From: CAWFGW01 sp963815495
GTDB taxonomy: Bacteria > Bacteroidota > Bacteroidia > Cytophagales > JAAEPT01
Direction: 5' to 3'
Assembly (NCBI GenBank): GCA_963815495.1
Contig: CAWFGW010000023.1
Coordinates: 1-29,607 of the forward strand
Length of the DNA stretch: 29,607 nt
The translations under genes and the position numbers were made by a program. Below are positions 1-7,270 of the stretch, one piece after another (position 1 is the stretch's first letter; each line of letters starts with the position of its first letter). The notes beneath the pieces are model-generated. The model was not told where the DNA came from. It did not search any database and was given only the letters and a program-made list of their open reading frames with translations.

Positions 1-338
1 TGCTTAAAGTAATTCACCACATTACTTTTTAAAAACAGTTCTTGTTCACCAATTTTTCCATGAGGCAGTTTTTTCACTAATTGAAAATGAGGCCATCCAT
101 CCGAATCCACATGTGAAAAGGAATAATAGCCCGACAAACAAAGCGCAGCACAAGTGCCTACATGAATTAAATCTTGTTTTTGTTCTTTTGAATAGACCTT
201 TTTGCCTTTACCTACTTCTTGCACACCAATTAAAAAAAGCACGGCATTGGTATCCGCGTTTTTCTTTTCTGTAATCCGCTCTACAAAGTCTCTTACCAGT
301 AACCAGTCTTCTAATATGTCTTTCTTTTCAAGGATCAT
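1..338 (-). CDS. Conserved hypothetical protein, C-terminus cut off by the window edge
   Basis: An open frame runs leftward from an ATG at 338 to the window edge, giving about 112 residues that begin MILEKKDILEDWLLVRDFVE. No stop is met, so the C-terminus is missing. The protein is soluble-looking, with no signal peptide or membrane segment. It has a central stretch LFLIGVQEVGKG, a later GTCAALCLSGYYSFSH and then DGWPHFQLVKKLP. From memory this resembles a conserved Bacteroidota protein of roughly 150 residues with no known function, often near fatty-acid oxidation genes; that recollection was not checked. It is transcribed divergently from the marR-fad operon across a 188-bp region. It is left unnamed. 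Confidence 0.72.
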   Translation of the reverse strand, partial: MILEKKDILEDWLLVRDFVERITEKKNADTNAVLFLIGVQEVGKGKKVYSKEQKQDLIHVGTCAALCLSGYYSFSHVDSDGWPHFQLVKKLPHGKIGEQELFLKSNVVNYFK

Positions 339-365
339 GTTTTCAAAGATAACGAAATAGATATG

Positions 366-407
366 AGATGTTAGTATTGAGTACAGAGTATTCAGGTGTT
401 AGACAGT
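366..407. repeat. Degenerate 7-bp tandem array, AGTNNNN type (solo copy)
   Basis: Six consecutive heptads can be read: AGATGTT, AGTATTG, AGTACAG, AGTATTC, AGGTGTT and AGACAGT. They match in type and orientation the array on the left side of the first S23 gene (3367-3408). The 15-base string TGTTAGTATTGAGTA also occurs, inverted, in that gene's right array. No gene lies between this array and the partner at 429-463. Confidence 0.6.
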
Positions 408-428
408 TATAAATCAGAAATTAGTAAA

Positions 429-463
429 AATCTTGATTCTTGGCTCTTGTATCTTAAATCTAT
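429..463. repeat. Degenerate 7-bp tandem array, NNTCTTG type (solo copy)
   Basis: The heptads are AATCTTG, ATTCTTG, GCTCTTG, TATCTTA and AATCTAT. The first three, plus one preceding A, are identical to the right array of the second S23 cassette at 5381-5401. Together with 366-407 this looks like a left arm of one cassette type and a right arm of the other, with only about 20 bp between them. Confidence 0.6.
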
Positions 464-482
464 TTTTCTGAAAGAAAAATAG
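460..482. promoter_or_regulatory. Perfect 10-bp palindrome upstream of marR, candidate operator
   Basis: CTATTTTTCT at 460-469 and AGAAAAATAG at 473-482 are exact reverse complements separated by GAA. The palindrome lies 45 bp before the marR start, in the divergent promoter region. MarR dimers bind palindromes in such positions and often repress their own operon, so this is a reasonable operator candidate. It also abuts the heptad array and could instead be part of that element. Confidence 0.35.
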
Positions 483-526
483 TATGCACGCATAACATAT
501 TTCATCACCATCCGTACAACCTAACT

Positions 527-982
527 GTGGAAAATAACAGAACAGTTGGATACGGAATAAAGGCAGCTTGGCACACCATTTCACGGATGTACAATAGCTA
601 TGCAGTCGATAATGACATTTCGATTTCGATGGGTTTTGTTTTGATGATTCTGCATAGAGAGCAGGGAATGCCATCCACACATATAGCACCAGCGATTGGT
701 ATGGAGTCCCGAAGCTTGACACGCTTACTTAAGTCAATGGAAGAGAAAGGGTTAATAGAAAAAACCAACGATGAAGTAGATAAAAGACAGGTTTTAGTGA
801 CCCTCACGAAAAAAGGAGAAGAAAAGAGAGCTATAGCTAAGGAAACCATCAAAAAATTTAATAAACTAGTAGAATTGAACGTTTCAGAGAAAGAGCTAAA
901 CGTTTTTTTCAGCGTTTTAGAAAAAGTAAACCAATTAGCGGAACAAAACCATTTAAATACATCACATGAACAGATCGATTAA
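527..982 (+). CDS. MarR-family transcriptional regulator of the fatty-acid oxidation operon
   Basis: The 151-residue protein has the size and layout of a MarR winged-helix regulator. Helical dimerisation segments lie at both ends, and the DNA-binding core runs from about residue 45 to 105 (PSTHIAPAIGMESRSLTRLL, then GLIEKTNDEVDKRQVLVTLT, where DKR marks the wing). The GTG start at 527 is chosen because it supplies the usual N-terminal helix and no in-frame ATG lies upstream. Its 3' end overlaps the fadN start by 17 bases, so the two are very probably translationally coupled. It likely senses an acyl-CoA or fatty acid and controls the operon; the ligand is inference. Bacteroidota commonly carry a MarR gene in front of this gene set. 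Confidence 0.88.
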   Translation: MENNRTVGYGIKAAWHTISRMYNSYAVDNDISISMGFVLMILHREQGMPSTHIAPAIGMESRSLTRLLKSMEEKGLIEKTNDEVDKRQVLVTLTKKGEEKRAIAKETIKKFNKLVELNVSEKELNVFFSVLEKVNQLAEQNHLNTSHEQID

Positions 983-3368
983 AAAAGCGGCAGTTTTAGG
1001 TTCAGGAGTAATGGGGTCACGGATTGCGTGTCACCTTGCGAACGTGGGGATTGAAGTGCTTCTTTTGGATATTGCTCCAAGAGAATTAAACGAAAAAGAG
1101 AAAGCTGCTGGATTAGCATTAGACAATCCACGCGTAAAAAATAGAATTGTAAATGATGCCTTAGCGTTTGCTGTCAAGTCAAACCCGGCACCACTATATC
1201 ATACTTCTTTTGTTAACCGGATAGCCACAGGAAACTTTACAGACGATATGTCTAAAATTTCTGAAGTAGATTGGATTATAGAAGTTGTAGTAGAAAACCT
1301 TGAAATCAAACATAAGATTTTTGCTCAAGTAGAAGAGCACAGAAAACCAGGTACATTAGTAACCTCCAACACGTCAGGTATTCCTATCCACTTGATGAGT
1401 GAGGGTAGAAGTGAAGATTTTCAAAAGCATTTTTGCGGCACACACTTCTTTAACCCGCCACGGTATTTGAAGTTATTAGAAATCATTCCAGGTCCAAAGA
1501 CGGATCCTGCAATTATTGATTTCTTCATGAAGTTTGGTGACAAATATCTGGGAAAAACTACCGTATTGTGCAAAGACACTGCAGCCTTTATTGCTAACCG
1601 GGTTGGGATTTATTCGATCATGAATATCCTCAAGGTTGTGGAGGAATTAGGTTTAACTGTGGAGGAGGTAGATAAGCTGACCGGACCCGTAGTTGGCCGT
1701 CCAAAATCAGCCACTTTCCGAACGATGGATGTCGTGGGGAATGATACCTTAGTAAAAGTGGCTGATGGTCTTTATAATGGTTTACCAAAGGACGAAGAGC
1801 GAGAAATTTTCGCGATACCGACAATGTTGAAAACTATTGTGGATAAAGGCTGGCTAGGCTCTAAGTCTGGAAGTGGTTTTTACAAGAAAGAAAAGGGTGC
1901 GGGTGGAAAACCTGTTTTCTTGACGGTAGACTTTGAAACGTATGAATATAAAGAAGCAGGTAAGGTTAAGTATGCTACATTAGAAGCTACAAAACCCATA
2001 GAAAATCTCAAGGATCGGTTCCGTGTATTACTCGGTGGAAAAGATGTTGCTGGAGAATTTTACCGCAAAACTTTTTATTCCCTGTTCACATATGTGTCGA
2101 ATCGCATTCCTGAAATATCAGATGAGTTATACAAGATTGATGATGCAATAAAAGCGGGGTTTGGCTGGGAAATCGGTCCGTTCGAAACGTGGGACACCTT
2201 AGACCTTGAAAAGTCATTGGCAAAAATGCGGGAACTAGGTCACAAACCTGCTGCGTGGCTGGATGAAATGTTAGCTTCAGGAGCTAAATCATTCTATAAA
2301 GTTGAAGGTGGAAAACGGTTGTTTTATGACATCCCGTCTAAAAGCTATAAACCAATTCCAGGATTGGACGAGTTCATTTTATTGGACAACCTAAGAACTG
2401 ACAAAGTAGTTTGGAAAAATGCTGGTGTCACGTTATTCGATATTGGTGATGGAGTCTTGAATTTAGAATTCCATACCAAGATGAATACACTTGGAGGCGA
2501 AGTTATTCAAGGCATCAATAAAGCAATAGATATTGCTGAAAAAGACTATCAAGGATTAGTGATTGCAAACGAGGGAGCAAATTTCTCTGCAGGTGCTAAC
2601 TTGGCCATGGTTTTTATGTATGCAGTTGAGCAAGAATATGACGAATTAGATATAATGATTCGCCAATTCCAAAACACCATGATGCGGGTGCGGTATTCAA
2701 GTATTCCTGTAGTGGTTGCTCCTCACGGACTGGCCTTAGGTGGCGGTTGCGAAATGACTTTACATGCAGATAAGGTACAAGCAACCCCGGAATTATATAC
2801 CGGACTAGTAGAATTTGGTGTGGGACTCATCCCAGCTGGAGGCGGTACAAAAGAACTCACCTTGCGTGTTTCTGACGGAGTAGAAGATGGTGACATTTTA
2901 CTGAATTCCTATAAAAATGCCTTTTTAACCATTGGGATGGCAAAAGTATCTACTTCAGCACATGAAGCATTTGATTTGAACATCTTGAGAAAAGGCGATG
3001 GTATTTCGATAAACAAACAACGACAAATTGCTGATGCGAAAAGAGCCGTGTTGGACCTTGCTGGTGCTGGATATATCCAAAAACCGATGCGTAAAGACAT
3101 TCAAGTGCTGGGTAAACAAGTATTGGGCATGTTCCAAGGAGGTGCAAACTCAATGTATGCTGGGAAATATATCTCAGAACACGATGTGAAAATCTCCATA
3201 AAAATGGGATATGTGATGGCTGGTGGAGACTTGTCAGCACCAACACTAGTATCAGAACAATACCTACTGGATTTAGAACGAGAAGCATTCTTGTCGTTAT
3301 GTGGTGAGAAAAAGACCTTAGAGAGAATTCAGAGTATGTTGACAACTGGGAAGCCTTTGAGGAATTAG
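966..3368 (+). CDS. fadN: 3-hydroxyacyl-CoA dehydrogenase / enoyl-CoA hydratase fusion (FadN type)
   Basis: This cytosolic enzyme should catalyse two consecutive steps of beta-oxidation, hydration of trans-2-enoyl-CoA and NAD-dependent oxidation of the 3-hydroxyacyl-CoA. The 800-residue protein has the dehydrogenase half first: a Rossmann motif GSGVMG at residues 12-17 with the adenine-ribose Asp35, then HFFNPP with catalytic His160 and Glu172. The crotonase half follows, with the oxyanion-hole segments NFSAGANL (about 542) and GLALGGGCEM (about 590) and the later GLIPAGGGTKEL. This order is the reverse of E. coli FadB and matches Bacillus subtilis FadN, which has a similar length. It overlaps marR and is followed by thiolase and acyl-CoA dehydrogenase genes, as in fadNAE. 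Its TAG stop (3366-3368) lies at the edge of a heptad repeat array. Confidence 0.95.
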   Translation: MNRSIKKAAVLGSGVMGSRIACHLANVGIEVLLLDIAPRELNEKEKAAGLALDNPRVKNRIVNDALAFAVKSNPAPLYHTSFVNRIATGNFTDDMSKISEVDWIIEVVVENLEIKHKIFAQVEEHRKPGTLVTSNTSGIPIHLMSEGRSEDFQKHFCGTHFFNPPRYLKLLEIIPGPKTDPAIIDFFMKFGDKYLGKTTVLCKDTAAFIANRVGIYSIMNILKVVEELGLTVEEVDKLTGPVVGRPKSATFRTMDVVGNDTLVKVADGLYNGLPKDEEREIFAIPTMLKTIVDKGWLGSKSGSGFYKKEKGAGGKPVFLTVDFETYEYKEAGKVKYATLEATKPIENLKDRFRVLLGGKDVAGEFYRKTFYSLFTYVSNRIPEISDELYKIDDAIKAGFGWEIGPFETWDTLDLEKSLAKMRELGHKPAAWLDEMLASGAKSFYKVEGGKRLFYDIPSKSYKPIPGLDEFILLDNLRTDKVVWKNAGVTLFDIGDGVLNLEFHTKMNTLGGEVIQGINKAIDIAEKDYQGLVIANEGANFSAGANLAMVFMYAVEQEYDELDIMIRQFQNTMMRVRYSSIPVVVAPHGLALGGGCEMTLHADKVQATPELYTGLVEFGVGLIPAGGGTKELTLRVSDGVEDGDILLNSYKNAFLTIGMAKVSTSAHEAFDLNILRKGDGISINKQRQIADAKRAVLDLAGAGYIQKPMRKDIQVLGKQVLGMFQGGANSMYAGKYISEHDVKISIKMGYVMAGGDLSAPTLVSEQYLLDLEREAFLSLCGEKKTLERIQSMLTTGKPLRN

Positions 3369-3408
3369 TAGTGAGATGTTAGTAGCTAGTCATGAGTAAT
3401 TAAGACAT
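3367..3408. repeat. Left heptad array of S23 cassette A
   Basis: The heptads are AGTAGTG, AGATGTT, AGTAGCT, AGTCATG, AGTAATT and AAGACAT, starting inside the fadN stop codon and ending 3 bp before the S23 ATG. Read as its reverse complement, the array at 3769-3810 has the same AGTNNNN pattern, so the two arms are imperfect inverted repeats flanking the gene. Confidence 0.65.
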
Positions 3409-3411
3409 AAA

Positions 3412-3777
3412 ATGAATAAGTTAGAGGATTTAAAAGTTTGGCAAAAAGGGATTGAACTGGCCACTAAGGTTTACGAAGTGACAAAAACTTTTCCAGAAGA
3501 CGAACGCTTTAATTTAGTCTCTCAGATGAGAAGATCAGCAGTTTCAATTTCAAGTAATATTGCTGAGGGTGCTGGAAGAAGTTTCAACAAAGAATTCTTA
3601 CAGTTTCTATCTCACTCCAACGGGTCTTCATACGAATTACTAACTCAAACTGAAATAGCAAAACGAATAAAGATTATTAAAGAAAGTGTAGCAGATGATT
3701 TAATTCAAGATATATATGAAGTACAGAAAATGACCTTTGGTCTTCAATCAAGCATTAAAAACAAACTTCAAAACTAA
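3412..3777 (+). CDS. Four-helix-bundle protein, S23/IVP (23S rRNA intervening-sequence protein) family, cassette A
   Basis: The 121-residue protein shows the family pattern: an N-terminal LEDLKVWQKGIELA, then the highly conserved core LVSQMRRSAVSISSNIAEG followed by AGRS (about residues 35-57), a helix around LSHSNGSSYELLTQ and a final amphipathic helix. The family was first found encoded by intervening sequences inside 23S rRNA genes. It forms pentameric helical barrels and is structurally related to Avd, the accessory protein of diversity-generating retroelements. No rRNA gene or reverse transcriptase is present here. The gene sits between fadN and fadA in the same direction, bracketed by inverted heptad arrays, and its stop codon lies inside the right array. 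It has no expected role in beta-oxidation; a selfish or RNA-binding cassette is more likely. Confidence 0.9.
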   Translation: MNKLEDLKVWQKGIELATKVYEVTKTFPEDERFNLVSQMRRSAVSISSNIAEGAGRSFNKEFLQFLSHSNGSSYELLTQTEIAKRIKIIKESVADDLIQDIYEVQKMTFGLQSSIKNKLQN

Positions 3778-3810
3778 TATCTAGCTACTCAATACTAACA
3801 ACTAAATACT
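3769..3810. repeat. Right heptad array of S23 cassette A
   Basis: The heptads are CAAAACT, AATATCT, AGCTACT, CAATACT, AACAACT and AAATACT, that is NNNNACT, the reverse complement of the AGTNNNN pattern on the left. The S23 stop codon TAA (3775-3777) falls inside the array. The array ends 5 bp before the fadA ATG, so it occupies essentially the whole spacer. Confidence 0.65.
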
Positions 3811-3815
3811 CCATT

Positions 3816-4994
3816 ATGAAACCCGTATATATAGTTAAAGCATATCGAACAGCAGTAGGAAAAGCACCAAGAGGTGTGTTTCGCTTCTACCGACCAGATG
3901 ATCTGGCAAGTGATGTGATTAAAAAAATCATGTCAGAAGTTCCGCAGTTGGACAAAGATCGCATCGATGATGTCATTGTCGGAAATGCGACTCCAGAAGC
4001 AGAACAAGGATTAAACATCGGTCGAATGATTTCGCTGACTGGTTTAAACACCGTAAAAGTACCTGGAATGACCGTGAACAGATATTGTTCATCTGGCTTA
4101 GAAACAATCGCCATCGCTCAAGCAAAAATTCAAGCCGGAATGGCTAATTGCATTATTGCTGGTGGTGTGGAGTGTATGAGTCCAATTCCGTTTGGTGGTT
4201 GGAAAATCGCTCCTAATTACAAAGTGGCGAAAGAAAACCCTGATTACTATTGGGGAATGGGCCTTACAGCAGAAGCAGTAGCTGAGCAATTTAAAATTTC
4301 TCGTGAAGCTGCTGATGAGTTTTCGTATAACTCCCATATGAAAGCCTTAAAAGCCAATGCTGAAGGCAGATTCAAAGAAGACATTGTTCCGATTACGATA
4401 GAAGAAACGTACTTGGATGCCAACGAAAAGAAAAAGACAAAAACCTATACTGTAGATACGGACGAAGGTCCAAGAGAAGGTACCACGATTGAGGCATTAA
4501 ATAAACTACGTCCGGTATTCGCCAATGGCGGAAGTGTCACAGCTGGAAACTCGTCACAAACTTCTGACGGAGCTGCCTTTGTGTTGTTAATGACCGAAGA
4601 AATGGTGAAAGAGTTAAACCTACAGCCAATTGCACGTCTTCTTTCTTACGCGGTTGCTGGAGTAGAACCCCGTATAATGGGAATTGGTCCGGTGGATGCC
4701 ATTCCAAAAGCATTAAAACAAGCAGGATTAACGTTAGATGAGATCGAACAAATAGAATTGAATGAAGCTTTTGCTGCACAATCATTAGCGGTGATTCAAG
4801 AAGCAGGATTAGACCCAGACATTGTCAATCCAAACGGAGGAGCAATAGCATTGGGTCATCCCCTCGGTTGTACTGGAGCAAAGTTATCAGTACAGTTGTT
4901 TAACGAAATGAAAAAAAGAAAACAAAAATACGGCATGGTGAGTATGTGCGTTGGAACAGGACAAGGAGCAGCAGGTATTTTTGAATTATTGTAA
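3816..4994 (+). CDS. fadA: Acetyl-CoA C-acyltransferase (3-ketoacyl-CoA thiolase)
   Basis: The enzyme carries out the thiolytic step of beta-oxidation, cleaving 3-ketoacyl-CoA with CoA to release acetyl-CoA. The 392-residue length is typical of thiolases. The nucleophile is Cys91 in NRYCSSGLE. The catalytic His348 lies in ALGHPLGCTGAK and the second cysteine, Cys378, in CVGTGQGAAG near the C-terminus. The NEAFAAQ motif is also present. The ATG at 3816 follows a heptad array, and no better start lies upstream. It sits between fadN and fadE but is separated from each by an S23 cassette, which makes the operon spacing longer than usual. Catabolic rather than biosynthetic function is inferred from the neighbours. 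Confidence 0.95.
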   Translation: MKPVYIVKAYRTAVGKAPRGVFRFYRPDDLASDVIKKIMSEVPQLDKDRIDDVIVGNATPEAEQGLNIGRMISLTGLNTVKVPGMTVNRYCSSGLETIAIAQAKIQAGMANCIIAGGVECMSPIPFGGWKIAPNYKVAKENPDYYWGMGLTAEAVAEQFKISREAADEFSYNSHMKALKANAEGRFKEDIVPITIEETYLDANEKKKTKTYTVDTDEGPREGTTIEALNKLRPVFANGGSVTAGNSSQTSDGAAFVLLMTEEMVKELNLQPIARLLSYAVAGVEPRIMGIGPVDAIPKALKQAGLTLDEIEQIELNEAFAAQSLAVIQEAGLDPDIVNPNGGAIALGHPLGCTGAKLSVQLFNEMKKRKQKYGMVSMCVGTGQGAAGIFELL

Positions 4995-5002
4995 GGGAGA
5001 GG

Positions 5003-5030
5003 CAAGATTCAAGAGCCAAGAAACAAGACT
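5003..5030. repeat. Left heptad array of S23 cassette B
   Basis: Four clean heptads follow the fadA stop: CAAGATT, CAAGAGC, CAAGAAA and CAAGACT. They pair with the right array at 5381-5415 once one right-hand heptad (CAAGACT when reverse-complemented) is looped out; the other four heptads then differ by at most one base each. Confidence 0.75.
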
Positions 5031-5034
5031 AAAA

Positions 5035-5388
5035 ATGCATAATTATAATGAATTGTTGGTTTGGCAGAAATCTCGAGAACTAGTTAAGGATATTTACCTT
5101 TTGACTAAAAATTATTCTCAGGATGAAAAATTTGGTCTTGTTTCTCAAATGAGAAGATCAGCAGTTTCAATACCCTCTAATATTGCTGAGGGTTCTGGAA
5201 GAAGCACAGACAAAGATTTTGCAAACTTCTTGTCTATTGCAATGGGATCTTCTTTTGAATTAGAAACCCAATGTTGGTTATCTTTAGATTTGGGATTCAT
5301 TGAAAAAGAGAAAGCAACAGAAATAATTAAACTGATAAAGGAAATTCAAAAAATGCTTTACAGTTTCAGACTAAAAATTAAATCTTGA
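5035..5388 (+). CDS. Four-helix-bundle protein, S23/IVP family, cassette B
   Basis: A second member of the same family as 3412-3777, 117 residues. It has YNELLVWQKSRELV at the N-terminus, the core LVSQMRRSAVSIPSNIAEG with SGRS after it, and a C-terminal helix EIIKLIKEIQKML. The frame stays open upstream to 4951, overlapping fadA, but the start at 5035 is preferred: it gives the normal family N-terminus and lies just inside the left heptad array. The two S23 proteins are similar throughout yet clearly diverged, and their flanking repeats are of different types (CAAGANN here, AGTNNNN in A). They therefore look like two independent insertions rather than a recent duplication. The TGA stop (5386-5388) is formed by the right repeat array. 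Function unknown. Confidence 0.9.
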   Translation: MHNYNELLVWQKSRELVKDIYLLTKNYSQDEKFGLVSQMRRSAVSIPSNIAEGSGRSTDKDFANFLSIAMGSSFELETQCWLSLDLGFIEKEKATEIIKLIKEIQKMLYSFRLKIKS

Positions 5389-5415
5389 TTCTTGGCTCTT
5401 GAGTCTTGAATCTTT
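5381..5415. repeat. Right heptad array of S23 cassette B
   Basis: The heptads are AATCTTG, ATTCTTG, GCTCTTG, AGTCTTG and AATCTTT. Their reverse complements are of the CAAGANN type and mirror the left array at 5003-5030. The S23 stop codon lies inside. The first three heptads recur identically at 429-449. Confidence 0.75.
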
Positions 5416-5451
5416 ATGAAAACAGATATTAATTATTAAACTAAAGTTACA

Positions 5452-7227
5452 ATGGGAACAACAAAAAAAGGAGGACAGTTTTTAATTAGTGAAACGAATC
5501 CACAAGACGTTTTTATACCAGAACAATGGTCAGAAGAGCAATTGATGATTGCACAATCGTGTAGAGAATTTATTGCATCGGAAGTAACACCAAACCTCGA
5601 TCGAATTGATAAAATGGAAGAAGGCTTGATGCCGAGTCTTTTAGATAAAGCGGGAGAACTTGGTTTGTTGGCTATTTCTATTCCAGAGAAATTTGGTGGT
5701 TTCGGAGGAGATTTTAATACAGCATTACTGACTACTGAAGTACTGGGAGCGGGCCATTCGTTTGCCGTGGCCTTGGCAGCACATACAGGTATTGGAACGT
5801 TGCCAATTTTATACTTTGGTACCGATGCTCAGAAAGAAAAGTACTTACCAAAACTCGCTTCTGGTGAGTGGAAAGCGAGTTATTGTTTGACAGAGCCGGG
5901 CTCAGGTTCAGATGCTTTAGCTGCTAAAACGAAAGCGGTGCTATCCAGCGATGGAAAACATTATGTATTGAATGGACAAAAAATGTGGATTACCAACGCT
6001 GGTTTTGCTCACGTGTTTATCGTGTTTGCTCAAATTGATGGTGATAAATTCACTGGCTTTATTGTCGAGCGTGGAGTGGAAGGATTAACCTTCGGAAACG
6101 AAGAGCACAAAATGGGAATTAAAGGATCTTCCACACGGCAAGTGTTCTTGAGTGATGTAAAAGTACCTGTTGAAAATGTGTTAGGGCAAATCGGAAAAGG
6201 ACACGAAATCGCGTTCAACATTTTAAATATTGGCCGTATTAAGTTAGCTGGTGCTGCTTTGGGAGCATCTAAAAATGTTATAAAACAATCGGTGAAATAT
6301 GCCAATGAGCGAATTCAGTTTAAAATTCCAATTGCTAAGTTTGGGGCTATTCAATACAAATTAGCCGAACAAGCTATACGTACTTGGGCAATTGAATCAG
6401 CGATGTATCGTGCGGGACACGACATTGGGGAGATGGAAGAATCACTTCAAAAGGAAGGCAAGCCAATGAGTGAAGCTATTTTGGAAGCTGCTCGGGAATA
6501 TGCGATTGAATGTGCTTTATTGAAGGTAGCAGGATCTGAAGTGTTGGATTATGTCGCGGATGAAGGGGTTCAAATTTTAGGTGGCTATGGATTCTCAGCG
6601 GACTTTCCAATGGACAGATCGTACAGAGATTCGCGAATCAACCGAATTTTTGAAGGAACCAATGAAATAAACCGAATGCTTATTTTGGACATGTTCCTAA
6701 AAAGAGCAATGAAAGGCGAAATGGATTTAATGGGTCCAGCAATGGCTGTTCAAAAAGAATTGATGTCAGTACCTGATTTTGGTGATCAGGATGATTCTCT
6801 ATTCGCTGATCAAGACAAGGCCATCAAAAATATGAAAAAAGCGATTTTGATGACGGCAGGAGCAGCAGCTCAGAAGTTTATGGACAAACTAGCTTTTGAA
6901 CAAGAGATTTTGATGAACCTCGCAGATATGATTATCGAACTCTATGTAGCAGAATCTTCCTTGTTGCGTGTGAAAAAGAAAATCGGAATGACTAGTGAAG
7001 CGGCATGTAAAGAAAACATAGACATGGTAAAAGTATATATCTACGATGCGATGGATAAAGTAAATAAGTCTGGTAAAGATGCGATTAATGCATTTGCTGA
7101 AGGCGATGAGCAGCGAATGATGTTGCTTGGTCTAAAACGATTTACAAAAATAGCGGCCTTAAATGTTAAAGAAGCTCGAAGAAGAATAGCTTCAAAAATG
7201 ATTGAAGCGAACGACTATGTTTATTAA
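5452..7227 (+). CDS. fadE: Acyl-CoA dehydrogenase (FadE type)
   Basis: This FAD enzyme should catalyse the first oxidation of beta-oxidation, acyl-CoA to trans-2-enoyl-CoA, passing electrons to an electron-transfer flavoprotein. The 591-residue protein has the standard order of helical N-domain, beta-domain with TEPGSGSD (about 147-154) and WITNAG, then the helical C-domain with FEGTNEINR at 400-408. Glu401 is the expected catalytic base by analogy with YEGT in medium-chain enzymes. A C-terminal extension of about 180 residues beyond the ordinary 380-residue enzyme is typical of the Bacillus FadE and VLCAD-like group. Nothing in the catalytic motifs is missing. It is the last gene of the fad operon and is followed by a hairpin shared with the converging kinase gene. 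Confidence 0.94.
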   Translation: MGTTKKGGQFLISETNPQDVFIPEQWSEEQLMIAQSCREFIASEVTPNLDRIDKMEEGLMPSLLDKAGELGLLAISIPEKFGGFGGDFNTALLTTEVLGAGHSFAVALAAHTGIGTLPILYFGTDAQKEKYLPKLASGEWKASYCLTEPGSGSDALAAKTKAVLSSDGKHYVLNGQKMWITNAGFAHVFIVFAQIDGDKFTGFIVERGVEGLTFGNEEHKMGIKGSSTRQVFLSDVKVPVENVLGQIGKGHEIAFNILNIGRIKLAGAALGASKNVIKQSVKYANERIQFKIPIAKFGAIQYKLAEQAIRTWAIESAMYRAGHDIGEMEESLQKEGKPMSEAILEAAREYAIECALLKVAGSEVLDYVADEGVQILGGYGFSADFPMDRSYRDSRINRIFEGTNEINRMLILDMFLKRAMKGEMDLMGPAMAVQKELMSVPDFGDQDDSLFADQDKAIKNMKKAILMTAGAAAQKFMDKLAFEQEILMNLADMIIELYVAESSLLRVKKKIGMTSEAACKENIDMVKVYIYDAMDKVNKSGKDAINAFAEGDEQRMMLLGLKRFTKIAALNVKEARRRIASKMIEANDYVY

Positions 7228-7236
7228 ATGAATAAC

Positions 7237-7270
7237 AACTCTCCAGAAGTAATCTTATTTTTGGAGAGTT
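7237..7270. terminator. Shared convergent terminator-like hairpin
   Basis: AACTCTCCA (7237-7245) and TGGAGAGTT (7262-7270) form a 9-bp stem with a 16-nt loop, between the ends of fadE (plus) and the second histidine kinase (minus). The right half lies inside the last codons of the kinase. T-rich flanks are short, so efficiency is uncertain. Confidence 0.5.

Noticed and set aside
366..463. A CRISPR array or simple microsatellite.
   Set aside because: Units are 7 bp, degenerate, with no spacers; the inverted arrangement around genes elsewhere is not CRISPR-like, and the units are too varied for slippage alone.
2950..3345. Antisense reading frames inside fadN and other large genes.
   Set aside because: They lie wholly within well-supported genes, have no recognisable motifs and follow from the codon pattern of the true strand.
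4951..5034. An N-terminal extension of S23-B overlapping fadA.
   Set aside because: The extra residues are not family-like and run through the fadA end and the left heptad array; the ATG at 5035 gives the normal N-terminus.
3412..5388. A diversity-generating retroelement, because S23 proteins are related to Avd.
   Set aside because: No reverse transcriptase, template repeat or variable repeat was seen anywhere in the window.
3412..5388. A 23S rRNA gene or rRNA fragment suggested by the S23 family name.
   Set aside because: Flanking sequences are clear protein-coding fad genes; no rRNA-like sequence is present.
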